DNA of 54,628 bases from assembly GCA_029261575.1 (NCBI GenBank), contig JAJDBD010000119.1:1-54628 (forward strand), in the 5' to 3' direction. Source of the DNA: Nitrospinaceae bacterium (GTDB lineage Bacteria; Nitrospinota; Nitrospinia; Nitrospinales; JACRGP01). The position numbers and the translations under genes were made by a program. Position 1 is the first letter of the stretch. The number at the start of each line of letters is the position of its first letter. Under the pieces are notes generated by a model that was not told the DNA's origin, made no database searches, and was given only the letters and a program-made list of their open reading frames with translations. Shown here piece after piece: positions 28,566-37,632 of this stretch.

Positions 28566-28598
28566 AAAAACCCGGGTCCAAAAGGCCCGGGTTTTTTT
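28566..28598 (+). terminator. Rho-independent terminator of aconitase
   Basis: AAACCCGGGTCC and GGCCCGGGTTT pair around AAAA, with a G-T pair inside, and the stem is followed by seven T. Confidence 0.93.
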
Positions 28599-28664
28599 AT
28601 TGTTTAAATAACAACCGGCTTCATTTTGGTTTTCGGGTTCAATACCCCGCCTCTTAGGGCGTTC

Positions 28665-28749
28665 GTCATTGCGAGGCCATTTGGCCGAAGCAATCCAGGG
28701 CTGTAGGAAAATACTGGATTGCCGCGTCGCTAACGCTCCTCGCAATGAC
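28665..28749. repeat. MITE-like inverted repeat, copy 2
   Basis: It begins GTCATTGCGAGG and ends CCTCGCAATGAC, an 85-base element with 12-bp terminal inverted repeats. Bases 28657-28690 match 410-443 in inverted orientation with one mismatch. This copy lacks the extra CT-rich palindrome of copy 1, so it is probably nearer the basic form. It lies between the aconitase terminator and the SH3-like gene. Confidence 0.8.
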
Positions 28750-28779
28750 GTGATTCCCCGCTGCTTACGGCGGGGTTCT

Positions 28780-28962
28780 TCATTCCGGTTTGAGTATCCA
28801 GCCTTTTTTCTTTCCGTTCCGCCAGACAATCTTTATCCAGTCCCCTTTGCGTTGAACCAGGCAAACCCGGACGCCCCTGGAAAGCCGGTTACAAATCTCG
28901 CCTTCGGCTTTCAAGTGAACGTGATAACTTTTTTCCAACACGAGGCTTTTTTCAACCTCCAT
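28780..28962 (-). CDS. Small SH3-like domain protein
   Basis: The product is 60 residues from ATG 28962, preceded by AGGAGG three bases upstream. The pattern ICNRLSRGVRVCLVQRKGDWIKIVW followed by GKKKGWIL matches the core of bacterial SH3 domains (baseplate of strands ending G-W-I). No signal peptide is visible. It ends a minus-strand run with the M48 protease, 35 bases after that gene. The small size lowers certainty; it may be a decayed end of a larger protein. Confidence 0.55.
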   Translation of the reverse strand: MEVEKSLVLEKSYHVHLKAEGEICNRLSRGVRVCLVQRKGDWIKIVWRNGKKKGWILKPE

Positions 28963-28997
28963 TTTCCTCCTACCGACTACCAACTACTAACTGCCAA

Positions 28998-30074
28998 TCA
29001 CTGAAATTTTTCAGGTTTAATGGTCAGGATTTTTTCCTTTTTAAACTCCCCTTCCCTGATCACCTTCAACCATTCGCCGGTCTCCAGCGACTCGCGCGTC
29101 CTTCTGCCATTCAATGCCGCGATCTCAAAATCCTTTTTCTCGTCGCCCAGTTCCTGCTTGGCGATACTGGTAAAGGTGTCCCCCGCTTTCACCTCGTAAA
29201 TATCGATGTATTTTTTTTTATAAACCTTTCTATCTTTCTGGCTCTTCCTCCCGCGATAAGGCAGGCCCTGAATTTTAGCCAGGTATCGATTCCGCTCCAA
29301 ACTGAGTTCATTGCCTCTAGCGAGCAACGAGTTGGCAAACAAATCCGCCTTCAAAACCCTTTCCTTGGTGTCAGGATGCGACGCCGAGAAGGCATGGTAA
29401 CCCCGGCCAGTAAACACCTCGTTACGGCGCAGGCTCCGCAAAAAACCGACCATGCCTTTGGGGTCGTAACCGCTTTCAAAAGAGTTCATCAACCCTTGAG
29501 CGTCGGAATCCATTTCCGCCTCCCGGCCGTATCCCAGGTTGATCTGATTGAACATCTGGCTGGTAACGGTCAACGCCTTCCCCGCCTGATCGGGATTGGC
29601 CACCGCCGCGCCAACCGCCAGCACAGCCGCCCCAATGGAACGCACAATATTTTTGGCGCCATGCCGTTTAATGACATGTCCGATTTCGTGGCCCAGAATC
29701 CCCGCCAGCTCGGCCTCGCTGTTGACCAGGGCCAAAATGCCGCGGGTGACGTAGATGTAACCGCCGGGTAGTGCGAAGGCGTTAATATCCGGAGTATCCA
29801 CGACTTTAAAAAAATATTTGGAAAACATCTGGTCGGAAAGATTGGAAACGAGTTTTTGACCAATCTCGTTGACATAAAGTTGCAGGCTTTTGTCCTGGTA
29901 CAACCCATAAAGTTGGATCACCTGCTTGTCGGCGTCCTTTCCCAACTCGACGTCGTATTCCTTACTGATAAAGGGAACCGCATATCCCTTAACGGGAACG
30001 ACACATTGTAGAAAAAAAATCAGAAATAGAACGAAGGGGAGACGAGCGGAAAAATTATGAGGAAATAAAAACAT
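28998..30074 (-). CDS. M48-family metalloprotease with LysM-like C-terminus
   Basis: The product is 358 residues. A signal peptide (residues 1-31, ending VKGYA) sends it to the periplasm. The zinc motif HEIGHVIKRH is near residue 130, and the third ligand Glu lies in GREAEMDSDAQG. This is the BepA/YfgC-like type that helps assemble or degrade outer membrane proteins. The C-terminal part (about 300-345, VKAGDTFTSIAKQEL) resembles a LysM or PG-binding unit, whereas BepA has TPRs there. A TPR membrane protein is encoded just upstream (15-base gap), so the TPR function may be supplied in trans. Confidence 0.88.
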   Translation of the reverse strand: MFLFPHNFSARLPFVLFLIFFLQCVVPVKGYAVPFISKEYDVELGKDADKQVIQLYGLYQDKSLQLYVNEIGQKLVSNLSDQMFSKYFFKVVDTPDINAFALPGGYIYVTRGILALVNSEAELAGILGHEIGHVIKRHGAKNIVRSIGAAVLAVGAAVANPDQAGKALTVTSQMFNQINLGYGREAEMDSDAQGLMNSFESGYDPKGMVGFLRSLRRNEVFTGRGYHAFSASHPDTKERVLKADLFANSLLARGNELSLERNRYLAKIQGLPYRGRKSQKDRKVYKKKYIDIYEVKAGDTFTSIAKQELGDEKKDFEIAALNGRRTRESLETGEWLKVIREGEFKKEKILTIKPEKFQ

Positions 30075-30089
30075 CGGGGCGCCTAAGAC

Positions 30090-30776
30090 TCAGGCTTGCG
30101 CTTGCAGTCTTTTGATATTCTCGACCACCTTGGCCAACTCGATATGCTGGGGAAATTTGGTTTCGGCTTCGCGCAAAACCAACAGAGCGTTTTTTACGTC
30201 GCTGTTTTCCTCGTAGCATCTTGCCAGATCGAGATAAACGTACAACAATGGAAGAGAGGTTTTGTTTTCCAACAAATATCTATACTGCGCGACCGCGTCG
30301 CTGAATTTTTTTTGAGCGTGCAAGTTTTTGGCCAACCCCAGTTTAGCCAGATCGTGCGTCAAGGAATCGGGGGACTCGCTTTCCACGATCTCGGAATACG
30401 ACGCAAAGGATTCTTCCAGGCGGCCGCTCTGATAATAACTGTCGGCTAGAATAAAACGCGCCCGTTGTTTTTGGGGACCCTCGTTCAGTTCCGCAATTTT
30501 CTTTTCAAGCTGGGGAACAACTTCACTCCACTTTTTATTTTTGGCGCTTTCCTTAATGGTTTGGATTTCAAACAACAGCGCTTCCCCTTCCATCGCTTTC
30601 GACTGAACGCTGAATTGATAGGCCCATGCTCCTAGAACCAAAACGGCCAAGGCGCCAATACCCACCAGGACCAGGCGCGAATAATCCTCGATAAAATGGA
30701 GAATTTTATCGCTGGTGGAAAGAAATTGATCGGGTTGCTTGAGTTGTTTACGGGAAAACCTTACGCGAGTCGCCAT
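30090..30776 (-). CDS. YfgM-like TPR membrane protein
   Basis: The product is 228 residues. One membrane helix (about residues 34-54, LVLVGIGALAVLVLGAWAYQF) leaves a short cytoplasmic N-terminus. The rest should be periplasmic with three or four TPR-type helices (ARFILADSYYQSGRLEESF, DLARCYEENSDVKNALLVL). This is the layout of YfgM/TPR_21 proteins, which work with the Sec translocon and periplasmic chaperones. The frame is open to 30809 from a TTG, but ATG 30776 is preferred. It starts the operon with the M48 protease. Confidence 0.78.
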   Translation of the reverse strand: MATRVRFSRKQLKQPDQFLSTSDKILHFIEDYSRLVLVGIGALAVLVLGAWAYQFSVQSKAMEGEALLFEIQTIKESAKNKKWSEVVPQLEKKIAELNEGPQKQRARFILADSYYQSGRLEESFASYSEIVESESPDSLTHDLAKLGLAKNLHAQKKFSDAVAQYRYLLENKTSLPLLYVYLDLARCYEENSDVKNALLVLREAETKFPQHIELAKVVENIKRLQAQA

Positions 30777-30958
30777 GGGGGAAATTTGCGCTCCAGATGG
30801 GATGTTCAATTAACTTGATGATTTAATTTAATCACAAAGGATTTTTTCATACAAGGTATTTATTCCCCAATATTATCCGGGAAAAGCGGTATTTACTCGC
30901 GCGGCTTTTGGTTATAATCACTAACAACAATCTTATTTCAAACCGGAACATTCCAGGT

Positions 30959-31981
30959 ATGAGCGAAACTAAAATCGGAGTTATCGGCGCAGGCAGTTGG
31001 GGGACGGCCCTTTCACTGCTTTTGGCCCAAAAGGGATATGAAGTCGACCTTTGGGTTTATGAGGAAGAACTGTGCTCGATCATCCGGGAAACCCGGATCA
31101 ACAAATTTTATTTACCGGACTTTTCGCTTCCCGATAACATTCGCCCCTTCCCTTCCCTGGAGCAGGTGGTTCCCGGAAAATCGATCGTGGTATTGGTTAC
31201 TCCCACCCATGTACTCAGACAAACCGCTGGCAATTTCAGTCCGCTGTTGTCCAGCGATTGCCTGGTCGTCAACGCCAGCAAGGGAATAGAAAACGAAAGC
31301 CTGCGAACGATCAGTCAGATACTGGAGGAAATTTTGCCCGCGTCCTGTACCCAGGCCGCAGTTTCCGGGCCGACGTTTGCTCTGGAACTGGCTCGCGGCA
31401 ATCCTTCCGCCATCGTCGCCGCCGCCCACAGTTTGGAAATTGCCGAGCGGGTGCAGGATATTTTTTCAACTCCCACGCTCAAGGTTTTCACCAGCACGGA
31501 TTTATTGGGGGTCGAGCTGGGCGGCGCCCTGAAAAACGTCATCGCCATTGCCACGGGAATTTCCGACGGCCTGAATCTTGGACACAACGCCAGAGCCGCC
31601 CTCATCACGCGCGGACTGGTGGAGATGAAGCGCATCGGCTCGGCCATGGGGGCGCGCCCGGAAACTTTTTCCGGACTTTCCGGGATGGGAGATTTGACCC
31701 TCACTTGCACGGGAGACCTCAGCCGCAACCGCAGCGTGGGGATCAAACTGGGACAGGGAATGAAAATCGACGAAATCACGCGCGGCATGAAAATGGTGGC
31801 GGAAGGAATCAACACCGTTATTTCGGCTCACCAGCTTAAAAACAAATTCAATATCCAGGCGTCGATCATCGAGGAAACTTATAATATTTTGCATCGCGGC
31901 AAATCCCCTCAACAAGGCCTGCAAGACCTCCTCAAGGTGGAAACGACGACGGAGTTTTCCGGCGTCAAGGGAATGGAATGA
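30959..31981 (+). CDS. gpsA: Glycerol-3-phosphate dehydrogenase [NAD(P)+]
   Basis: The product is 340 residues. The Rossmann motif is IGAGSWGTALSLLLAQKGYE at the N-terminus. The catalytic region shows GGALKNVIAIATGISDGL with the active Lys, and GLSGMGDLTLTCTG and SRNRSVG follow. It makes glycerol-3-phosphate for phospholipids from dihydroxyacetone phosphate. I chose ATG 30959 because the fold starts right after it; the open frame begins at 30908. It overlaps larB by four bases (ATGA). Confidence 0.95.
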   Translation: MSETKIGVIGAGSWGTALSLLLAQKGYEVDLWVYEEELCSIIRETRINKFYLPDFSLPDNIRPFPSLEQVVPGKSIVVLVTPTHVLRQTAGNFSPLLSSDCLVVNASKGIENESLRTISQILEEILPASCTQAAVSGPTFALELARGNPSAIVAAAHSLEIAERVQDIFSTPTLKVFTSTDLLGVELGGALKNVIAIATGISDGLNLGHNARAALITRGLVEMKRIGSAMGARPETFSGLSGMGDLTLTCTGDLSRNRSVGIKLGQGMKIDEITRGMKMVAEGINTVISAHQLKNKFNIQASIIEETYNILHRGKSPQQGLQDLLKVETTTEFSGVKGME

Positions 31982-32745
31982 ATCGGGAAGCGTTGAAAAA
32001 AATTTTAACGGATATATCCAAAGGAACATTATCTCCGGAAAAGGGATTGGAGCGTTTAAAAACCTTGCCCTACGAAGACCTGGGGTTTGCGCGCCTGGAC
32101 CACCATCGCGCCCTTAGAAGCGGCGCGCCGGAAGTGATTTATTGCGAAGACAAAACCAAAAAGCAAATCGACCAAATTCTAAAACGCCTGCTGAAAGCCG
32201 GAAACGATATTCTGGCCACCCGAATGAGTCCGGAAGTTTATAAAAGCATAAAATCCGGACTTCCCGCAAAAGCCGTCTACAACGAAGAAGGTAAAACTCT
32301 GTCGTTCCAAAAACGCAAAAAGAAAAAAGTTGGATTGGTTGCGATCGTCACGGCGGGAACGTCCGACATCCCCGTCGCCGAGGAAGCTACGGCGACCGCC
32401 GAACTTTTTGGCAGTCGGGTGGAAAAAATTTTCGACGTCGGAGTGGCGGGCATTCACAGGCTGTTCGATAAAATAGATCGCCTGCGCGAGGCGCGGGTTG
32501 TGGTCGTGATCGCCGGAATGGACGGGGCGCTGGCCAGCGTGGTGGGCGGACTGGTAAAAAATCCCGTCGTCGCCGTCCCCACCAGCGTCGGTTATGGGGC
32601 GTCTTTCGGAGGCGTCGCGGCGCTTCTCACCATGCTCAACAGTTGCGCTCCAGGCTTGGCCACGGTCAACATCGACAATGGATTCGGCGCCGGTTGCCTG
32701 GCCCACAAAATCAATTTGGCGGGCGAGCCTGAAGAGACTCAATGA
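31978..32745 (+). CDS. larB: Pyridinium-3,5-biscarboxylic acid mononucleotide synthase, LarB
   Basis: The product is 255 residues, the normal length. The N-terminal helical domain has LPYEDLGFARLDHHRALRSG, specific to LarB. The C-terminal part is an AIR-carboxylase (PurE-like) fold: AIVTAGTSDIPVAEEA, VVVIAGMDGALASVVGGL and PTSVGYGASFGGVAALLTML. LarB carboxylates nicotinic acid adenine dinucleotide in the first step to the nickel-pincer cofactor of lactate racemase-type enzymes. larC and larE are not in the window. Its last 35 bases overlap the convergent dehydrogenase gene. Confidence 0.93.
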   Translation: MNREALKKILTDISKGTLSPEKGLERLKTLPYEDLGFARLDHHRALRSGAPEVIYCEDKTKKQIDQILKRLLKAGNDILATRMSPEVYKSIKSGLPAKAVYNEEGKTLSFQKRKKKKVGLVAIVTAGTSDIPVAEEATATAELFGSRVEKIFDVGVAGIHRLFDKIDRLREARVVVVIAGMDGALASVVGGLVKNPVVAVPTSVGYGASFGGVAALLTMLNSCAPGLATVNIDNGFGAGCLAHKINLAGEPEETQ

Positions 32746-33709
32746 GTTTTTGCATTCCTTCCTCGGGATCCACAATGGGCCGATAATTAAAATCCCTGCG
32801 CGCGGCGGAACTATCAAAATAATGCGAAGTGGCCAGGGTCGCGGCCAGAAACCGGGTCATCCGGGGTTCTTCTTTTTTTCCGAGAAGGGTATACAGCGCC
32901 TCCAGGGCGCCTCCCAGGCAATAAGCCGCGCGGTATGAAATGGATCGTTTTATGGGGGGAATATCCAAACGCGCCAACAAACCGGAAATCCATTGCCATA
33001 GATTCACGGCTTCTCCGTCGCTGATAAAATAACAATTTCCCGCCGCCGTCGAATTCGGCTCCAGAGCGTCGCAGGCCAGCAAATGGGCCTCGACGGCGTT
33101 ATCAATATAAATGACGTCGACTAAATTTTTTCCATCCCCCACCCGGATCAGTTGACCCTTTTTTGCCCGGCTGATAATGCGCGGAATTAGATGCGCGTCG
33201 CCGGCTCCCCAGATCAAATGCGGACGGAGAGAAACCGTCGACAGTTTTCCGGTTCCATTCGCTTGCATGACCATGCGTTCGGCAATCGCCTTGGTGCGCG
33301 GATATTCGCAAAGGTATTTTTTCGGATAGGGCGCGGTTTCGTCCAAGTTCTCCATATTGGCGTTGTTGTAAACCACGCTCGGGGAACTTGTGTAGACCAG
33401 TTTTCCAACGCCGTGTTCCAGACAGGCGTCGATAACGTTTTGGGTCCCGTCGACATTAACGCTTTGGTACAACTCGCGCGGTCCCCAGATTCCCGGAATC
33501 GCCGCCGCGTGAAAAACCGCGTCCATTCCCTCAATGGCGCGAAAAACTTTTTCCCGGTCCCGTATATCCGCCTGGAAAATTTTAATAGCTGGATCAAGCG
33601 ATGGGTATTGGTTCCTGCCCAGGACGGCGACGCTGTGGCCGCGTTTCAGCAGAGCCGACGCCAAATGGCTCCCTAAAAATCCCCCTCCCCCGGTCACCAA
33701 GGCGCGCAT
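32711..33709 (-). CDS. NAD-dependent epimerase/dehydratase, 3-beta-hydroxysterol dehydrogenase-like
   Basis: The product is 332 residues of the extended short-chain dehydrogenase group. The NAD motif is VTGGGGFLGSHLA, VFHAAAIPGIWGP follows, and the catalytic YxxxK is YPRTK with an upstream Ser in YTSSPSVVY. These features fit the 3-beta-HSD/sterol dehydrogenase branch, which also includes HpnA-type proteins. The substrate is unknown. GGAG lies five bases before the ATG, and the tsaD stop is only ten bases upstream, so the two share a transcript. Its end overlaps larB on the opposite strand by 35 bases. Confidence 0.88.
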   Translation of the reverse strand: MRALVTGGGGFLGSHLASALLKRGHSVAVLGRNQYPSLDPAIKIFQADIRDREKVFRAIEGMDAVFHAAAIPGIWGPRELYQSVNVDGTQNVIDACLEHGVGKLVYTSSPSVVYNNANMENLDETAPYPKKYLCEYPRTKAIAERMVMQANGTGKLSTVSLRPHLIWGAGDAHLIPRIISRAKKGQLIRVGDGKNLVDVIYIDNAVEAHLLACDALEPNSTAAGNCYFISDGEAVNLWQWISGLLARLDIPPIKRSISYRAAYCLGGALEALYTLLGKKEEPRMTRFLAATLATSHYFDSSAARRDFNYRPIVDPEEGMQKLIESLQARPPN

Positions 33710-33719
33710 GCTTTCTCCT

Positions 33720-34727
33720 TTACAGGGCCAGGTTTGCCTGGGCGTCCATGTCCATAGGAAAGGGAAATGAAGCGGAGTTTTTATAGCGGAAATAAGCCGC
33801 GCAGGCGATCATGGCCGCGTTGTCGGTGCAAAATTCAAGACGCGGAAACCAGGCTTGAAAAGCGTTTGGTCGGGCGGCGGACTGAACGCGCTCCCGCAAC
33901 CTGCTGTTAGCGGCCACCCCGCCGGAAACGACGACCCGTTGCAAATTTTCCCGCTCGCAAGCCCGCGTGAGTTTGACCACGAGGGCGTCGACGACTGCTT
34001 CCTGAAAACTCGCCGCCACGTCGGCGTCGGAAATATTTTCGATTTGGCCTCTGGCGCGTTTTTCCAGAAAGTTTTTAACGGAAGTCTTCAAACCGCTGAA
34101 GCTGAAATCGAGCGACCCGGATTCCAACAACGCCCTGGGGAACTTGAACGCTTTTGGGTTCCCCGCTTGCGCCAGGCGGTCGATGATTGGTCCGCCGGGA
34201 TATCCCAGGCCCATCATTTTTGCGACCTTGTCGTAGCATTCTCCGGCGGCGTCGTCGCGGGTGCGTCCCAGAACGCGATATTGTCCAAAGCCGTCGACGC
34301 GATAAAGATCGGTGTGGCCGCCAGATACGATGAGTCCCAAAAAGGGAAACTCCACCTGCTCCTGAAGGAAGACGGCCAACAAATGACCTTCGAGATGGTT
34401 GACGCCCAACAGGGGTTTTCCAAGTCCAAAAGCCAACGCCTTGGCGGTGTTGATTCCCACGAGGAGAGAACAGACCAGACCCGGCCCCTGGGTGGCGGCG
34501 ACAAGATCCAATTGGGAACCGGTAACATCGGCTTCTGCAAGAGCTTCCCGGATCACGCGGTGAATATTTTCCACATGAGACCGGCCGGCCAATTCGGGCA
34601 CCACGCCTCCATATTGGGAGTGCAGGCGGGTTTGGTCGTACACCACGTTGGACAAAATTTCGCGCCCGTCCTTAACGACGGCCGCCGCCGTTTCGTCGCA
34701 TGAAGTTTCAACTCCCAAAACCAACAT
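33720..34727 (-). CDS. tsaD: tRNA N6-threonylcarbamoyladenosine transferase, TsaD
   Basis: The product is 335 residues. Family motifs are LGVETSCDETAAA at the start, QYGGVVPELAGRSHVENI, the metal ligands in NHLEGHLLA, LDFSFSGLKTSV, and VSGGVAANSRLRE. It transfers the threonylcarbamoyl group to A37 of tRNAs reading ANN codons, with TsaB and TsaE. I start at ATG 34727, where the conserved N-terminus begins; the open frame extends to 34760. Confidence 0.96.
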   Translation of the reverse strand: MLVLGVETSCDETAAAVVKDGREILSNVVYDQTRLHSQYGGVVPELAGRSHVENIHRVIREALAEADVTGSQLDLVAATQGPGLVCSLLVGINTAKALAFGLGKPLLGVNHLEGHLLAVFLQEQVEFPFLGLIVSGGHTDLYRVDGFGQYRVLGRTRDDAAGECYDKVAKMMGLGYPGGPIIDRLAQAGNPKAFKFPRALLESGSLDFSFSGLKTSVKNFLEKRARGQIENISDADVAASFQEAVVDALVVKLTRACERENLQRVVVSGGVAANSRLRERVQSAARPNAFQAWFPRLEFCTDNAAMIACAAYFRYKNSASFPFPMDMDAQANLAL

Positions 34728-34773
34728 AATTTTTACTCGTATGGATTTTAAAACGAACAAAGCCGCAAGTAAA

Positions 34774-34850
34774 ACTCGCGGCCAGGCAAGCGCCTGGAGG
34801 CAGTAGGCGTCGGCGGGGCGCCGGGGCCAGTAGGCGCAACTTATACAGGG
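34774..34850. repeat. REP-like repeat block between tsaD and ctpA
   Basis: It contains the hairpin CCAGGCAAGCGCCTGG (about 34783-34798), then two units with AGTAGGCG (one in GGAGGCAGTAGGCG, one in GGGCCAGTAGGCG) around a GC-rich GGCGGGGCGCCGGGG. The AGTAGGC element also follows the repeats at 25095 and 39340. The stretch 34728-34937 holds no gene. Confidence 0.55.
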
Positions 34851-34937
34851 AACGTTACGAATTCAGGAGCAATTGTATATTTTATTTTGCCCCGGGGGGT
34901 TGTCCTACGGATGAAAAATAAATCCGGCGTCAAAAAC

Positions 34938-36359
34938 TTATTGGGTCGAAATGGAACGGGACTTTGCGGCATTCAAAACCTGGCTCATGACGTCCCATCC
35001 GCTAAGAAGGGCCACGGCTTCTCTAAGTTGAAGGTCCTTTTCCAGGTCGTCGCTTTGCCCGGAGTCCTCCTCGTCCGCCACGTCCTCGGTCGTATCCAAC
35101 GGGGTCGAATTAAACTCCTGGCTTTCTTTTCCCTTAAGGTGTTGTTTGAGGTCCTTTTCCCGAAGAAATTTTCGAAATCGACTTTTTTCTTCGCCGTCCT
35201 TTGTTTCCTTCTCCACCTCGACTTTTTTATCCGTCTTGACCGGAACCTCGACCAGGATATCCGGCGCAATGCCATTTTCCTGGATCACCCTCCCGCTGGG
35301 GGTGTAATAACGGGCGGTGGTCAGCCGTAAGGCGGACCCGTCGCTCAGCGGAATGATGGTTTGAACGGATCCTTTGCCAAAAGTCGGAGTGCCTAGAATG
35401 ATGGCCCGTCCCAAATCCTGCAAGGCGCCGGCGACAATTTCCGAAGCGCTGGCGCTGCCGCCGTTAACAATTATGATCATGGGGTAATCCACCTTTTTAA
35501 CTTTATCGTGGGTGGTGAATCGCATATTCTGATCCTCGCTCCGCCCCTTGGTATAGACGATAAGATTATCCTTATCGAGGAACCGGTCGGAGACCTCGAC
35601 GGCCTGATTGAGTAATCCTCCCGGATTGTTGCGCAGATCAAGAATCAATTTGGATACGCCTTTTTCCCTGAAGCCGTTCAACGCCTTGTCCAGATCCGTA
35701 CTGGTGGTTTTGGTAAAACTACGAACTTTTACGTAACCGATTTCTTTATTATAAATTTTATTTTTTACGCTTTGGACCTTAATGATATCCCTGACAATGG
35801 TAAACTCTCTCGGTTGAGTCTCCCCTTTACGGAAAACGGTGATATTCACCGGACTGCCTCTTTCGCCGCGCAGGCGTTCCACCGCGTCCGTGAGGGACAT
35901 ATCCAGGGTGGACTCGTCTTCGATGCGGATGATTTTATCGCCGGCAAGAATTCCCGCTTTAAACGCCGGAGTCTCGTCGATAGGAGACACCACGGTCAAC
36001 ACGCCGTCGCGCATGCTGATTTCAATTCCCAATCCGCCAAACTTGCCGGAGGTCTCCACCTTCATTTCTTTATAGGAAACGGGAGGCATATAAGCAGTGT
36101 GAGGATCCAGGGTCTTGAGCATTCCCTGAATGGCGCCCTCAAAAAGCTCGTCGTTGTCTATATCCTCAACGTAATTGGCTTGCAAGAGGGACAGGATTTC
36201 TGAAAAAACTTTTAGTTTTTCATACGGATTGACTTCTTCCGCCTGCTCCTCTCCGTCAACCCCTTTAGCCCAAACCAACGCCGGGAGGGAAAATAGAAAG
36301 CCTGTCAAAACCAATGAAAAGACCAAGCTCCAAAGCGATTTTTCAATTTTGGTTTTCAT
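34938..36359 (-). CDS. ctpA: Carboxy-terminal processing protease, CtpA-type (S41)
   Basis: The product is 473 residues from ATG 36359; a GTG at 36386 with GGAG three bases away is an alternative. A signal peptide ends at about ALVWAKG. A PDZ domain covers roughly residues 90-165 (GGLGIEISMRDGVLTVVSP, AFKAGILAGDKIIRI). The S41 catalytic part has the Ser in GGSASASEIVAGAL and the Lys in PTFGKGSVQTI. The C-terminal 100 residues are highly charged. It trims periplasmic proteins, often including peptidoglycan hydrolases. It sits directly after the EnvC-like gene, which is a sensible functional neighbour. Confidence 0.94.
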   Translation of the reverse strand: MKTKIEKSLWSLVFSLVLTGFLFSLPALVWAKGVDGEEQAEEVNPYEKLKVFSEILSLLQANYVEDIDNDELFEGAIQGMLKTLDPHTAYMPPVSYKEMKVETSGKFGGLGIEISMRDGVLTVVSPIDETPAFKAGILAGDKIIRIEDESTLDMSLTDAVERLRGERGSPVNITVFRKGETQPREFTIVRDIIKVQSVKNKIYNKEIGYVKVRSFTKTTSTDLDKALNGFREKGVSKLILDLRNNPGGLLNQAVEVSDRFLDKDNLIVYTKGRSEDQNMRFTTHDKVKKVDYPMIIIVNGGSASASEIVAGALQDLGRAIILGTPTFGKGSVQTIIPLSDGSALRLTTARYYTPSGRVIQENGIAPDILVEVPVKTDKKVEVEKETKDGEEKSRFRKFLREKDLKQHLKGKESQEFNSTPLDTTEDVADEEDSGQSDDLEKDLQLREAVALLSGWDVMSQVLNAAKSRSISTQ

Positions 36360-36420
36360 AATTTTTTTTGAATTATTCAAGATCACGTTCTCCGCTGGCT
36401 GTTTTAGAATTTAGAATTGT

Positions 36421-37632
36421 TTAACCCCGGGATTTAGCCGCGTTTCTTTTTTTCTTTCCAGTCGATTTGAACCAGGCGGTGGGTTCGATGGGTTTTCCCT
36501 TGTGCCGCATCTCAAAATACAAGGTCTCGCCCACTAATGAACCGGTGTCCCCGGAACGAGCGATGATTTGTCCCTTGCGCGCGGTACTTCCTACAGAAAC
36601 CAGGGCTTCATCCAAATGCGCGTAGAGGGTGTGATATTCATCCCCATGCCCGAGAATCACCAGATTTCCATAACCGTCGAGCGTTCCATTAAAAAGAACT
36701 GTTCCAGAAAAGACAGCCCGGACCGGCGCGCCTTTTGGAACGCTGATATTGACTCCATTATAAACGATAAAGGAACCATATTGCTTGTCTCTTTTTCTCC
36801 CAAATCGATTCAAAAGTTTCCCCGGAGCGGGCGGCTCCAAAAAGCCCCGGGTCTCGTGAAACTTAAGTCCATCCCCTTTTTCCAGGCGCCGTTCCAATCC
36901 GGAAATGATTGAATTGAGTTTTTCCCGAGACAGGTCTATCTCTTTTCTGGCTTTTGCGGCGAGGGCTTTGTTGTTTCGCACTTTGGCGAGAAAGCGTTTT
37001 TTTTCGGTCCGGTCGCTCGAAATTTCGCGCCGTTTTTCCAGCGTACCGTTTTCTAACAAGGCCAGTCTGCGTCGGGTTTCCTTGAGTTTGACGTCTTGGG
37101 ATTTCAAGCGCTCCAAATGGTCTCGATAATTTGAAAACAAATTGCCGTCAAAAACCGCGACCGTTTCCATATACTTGACCCGTCTCAAAAGATCGTTGAT
37201 GGTTTCGGCAGAAAACATAACCTTCAAAGGAAACAGGGAGCCTTCCTTGTAAACGGTTCGCAGTCTTTTCCCCAGAACTATTTTTTGCCGGTTCAAAACG
37301 TTTTGGGCCGCGCTGGTTTTTTTTTGCAATTGCTCCGTGTTCTCTTTATTGATTTCCATATTCCATTTGAGAAGCTCCAACTCCTGTTCTTTTAATTTGA
37401 GGTTGGCGTCGAGTCCGCCGAGACTTTGCATGATGGAGCTTTCCTTTTTGTCCGCGGATTTAAAATTTTTTTCCTGTAATTTTATTTTGGCCCGCAAGCG
37501 ATCGAGTTTATCTTTTTCCCTGATCAATTTTGATTGAAGGGAGTTTGAACCGTTCTTATCCGCTCCTGAGATTTCGCCGACAAACAACGCAAAAATCGCC
37601 GCCGTCGCTATAAAAACCGCCGCCGTTTTCAC
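36421..37632 (-). CDS. EnvC-like murein hydrolase activator (degenerate M23)
   Basis: The product is 403 residues. A signal peptide (1-23) leads to a long coiled coil (about 30-265, rich in K, E, R and L). A LytM/M23 domain ends the protein (about 285-385). In this domain the usual HxGxD zinc ligands are replaced in YNGVNISVPKG (Tyr and Asn), while HTLYAHLD is kept. Such loss marks EnvC-type proteins that activate amidases rather than cut peptidoglycan. It would be driven by FtsEX, encoded just upstream. The GTG start overlaps the ftsX stop (GTGA), showing coupling. Confidence 0.9.
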   Translation of the reverse strand: MKTAAVFIATAAIFALFVGEISGADKNGSNSLQSKLIREKDKLDRLRAKIKLQEKNFKSADKKESSIMQSLGGLDANLKLKEQELELLKWNMEINKENTEQLQKKTSAAQNVLNRQKIVLGKRLRTVYKEGSLFPLKVMFSAETINDLLRRVKYMETVAVFDGNLFSNYRDHLERLKSQDVKLKETRRRLALLENGTLEKRREISSDRTEKKRFLAKVRNNKALAAKARKEIDLSREKLNSIISGLERRLEKGDGLKFHETRGFLEPPAPGKLLNRFGRKRDKQYGSFIVYNGVNISVPKGAPVRAVFSGTVLFNGTLDGYGNLVILGHGDEYHTLYAHLDEALVSVGSTARKGQIIARSGDTGSLVGETLYFEMRHKGKPIEPTAWFKSTGKKKRNAAKSRG

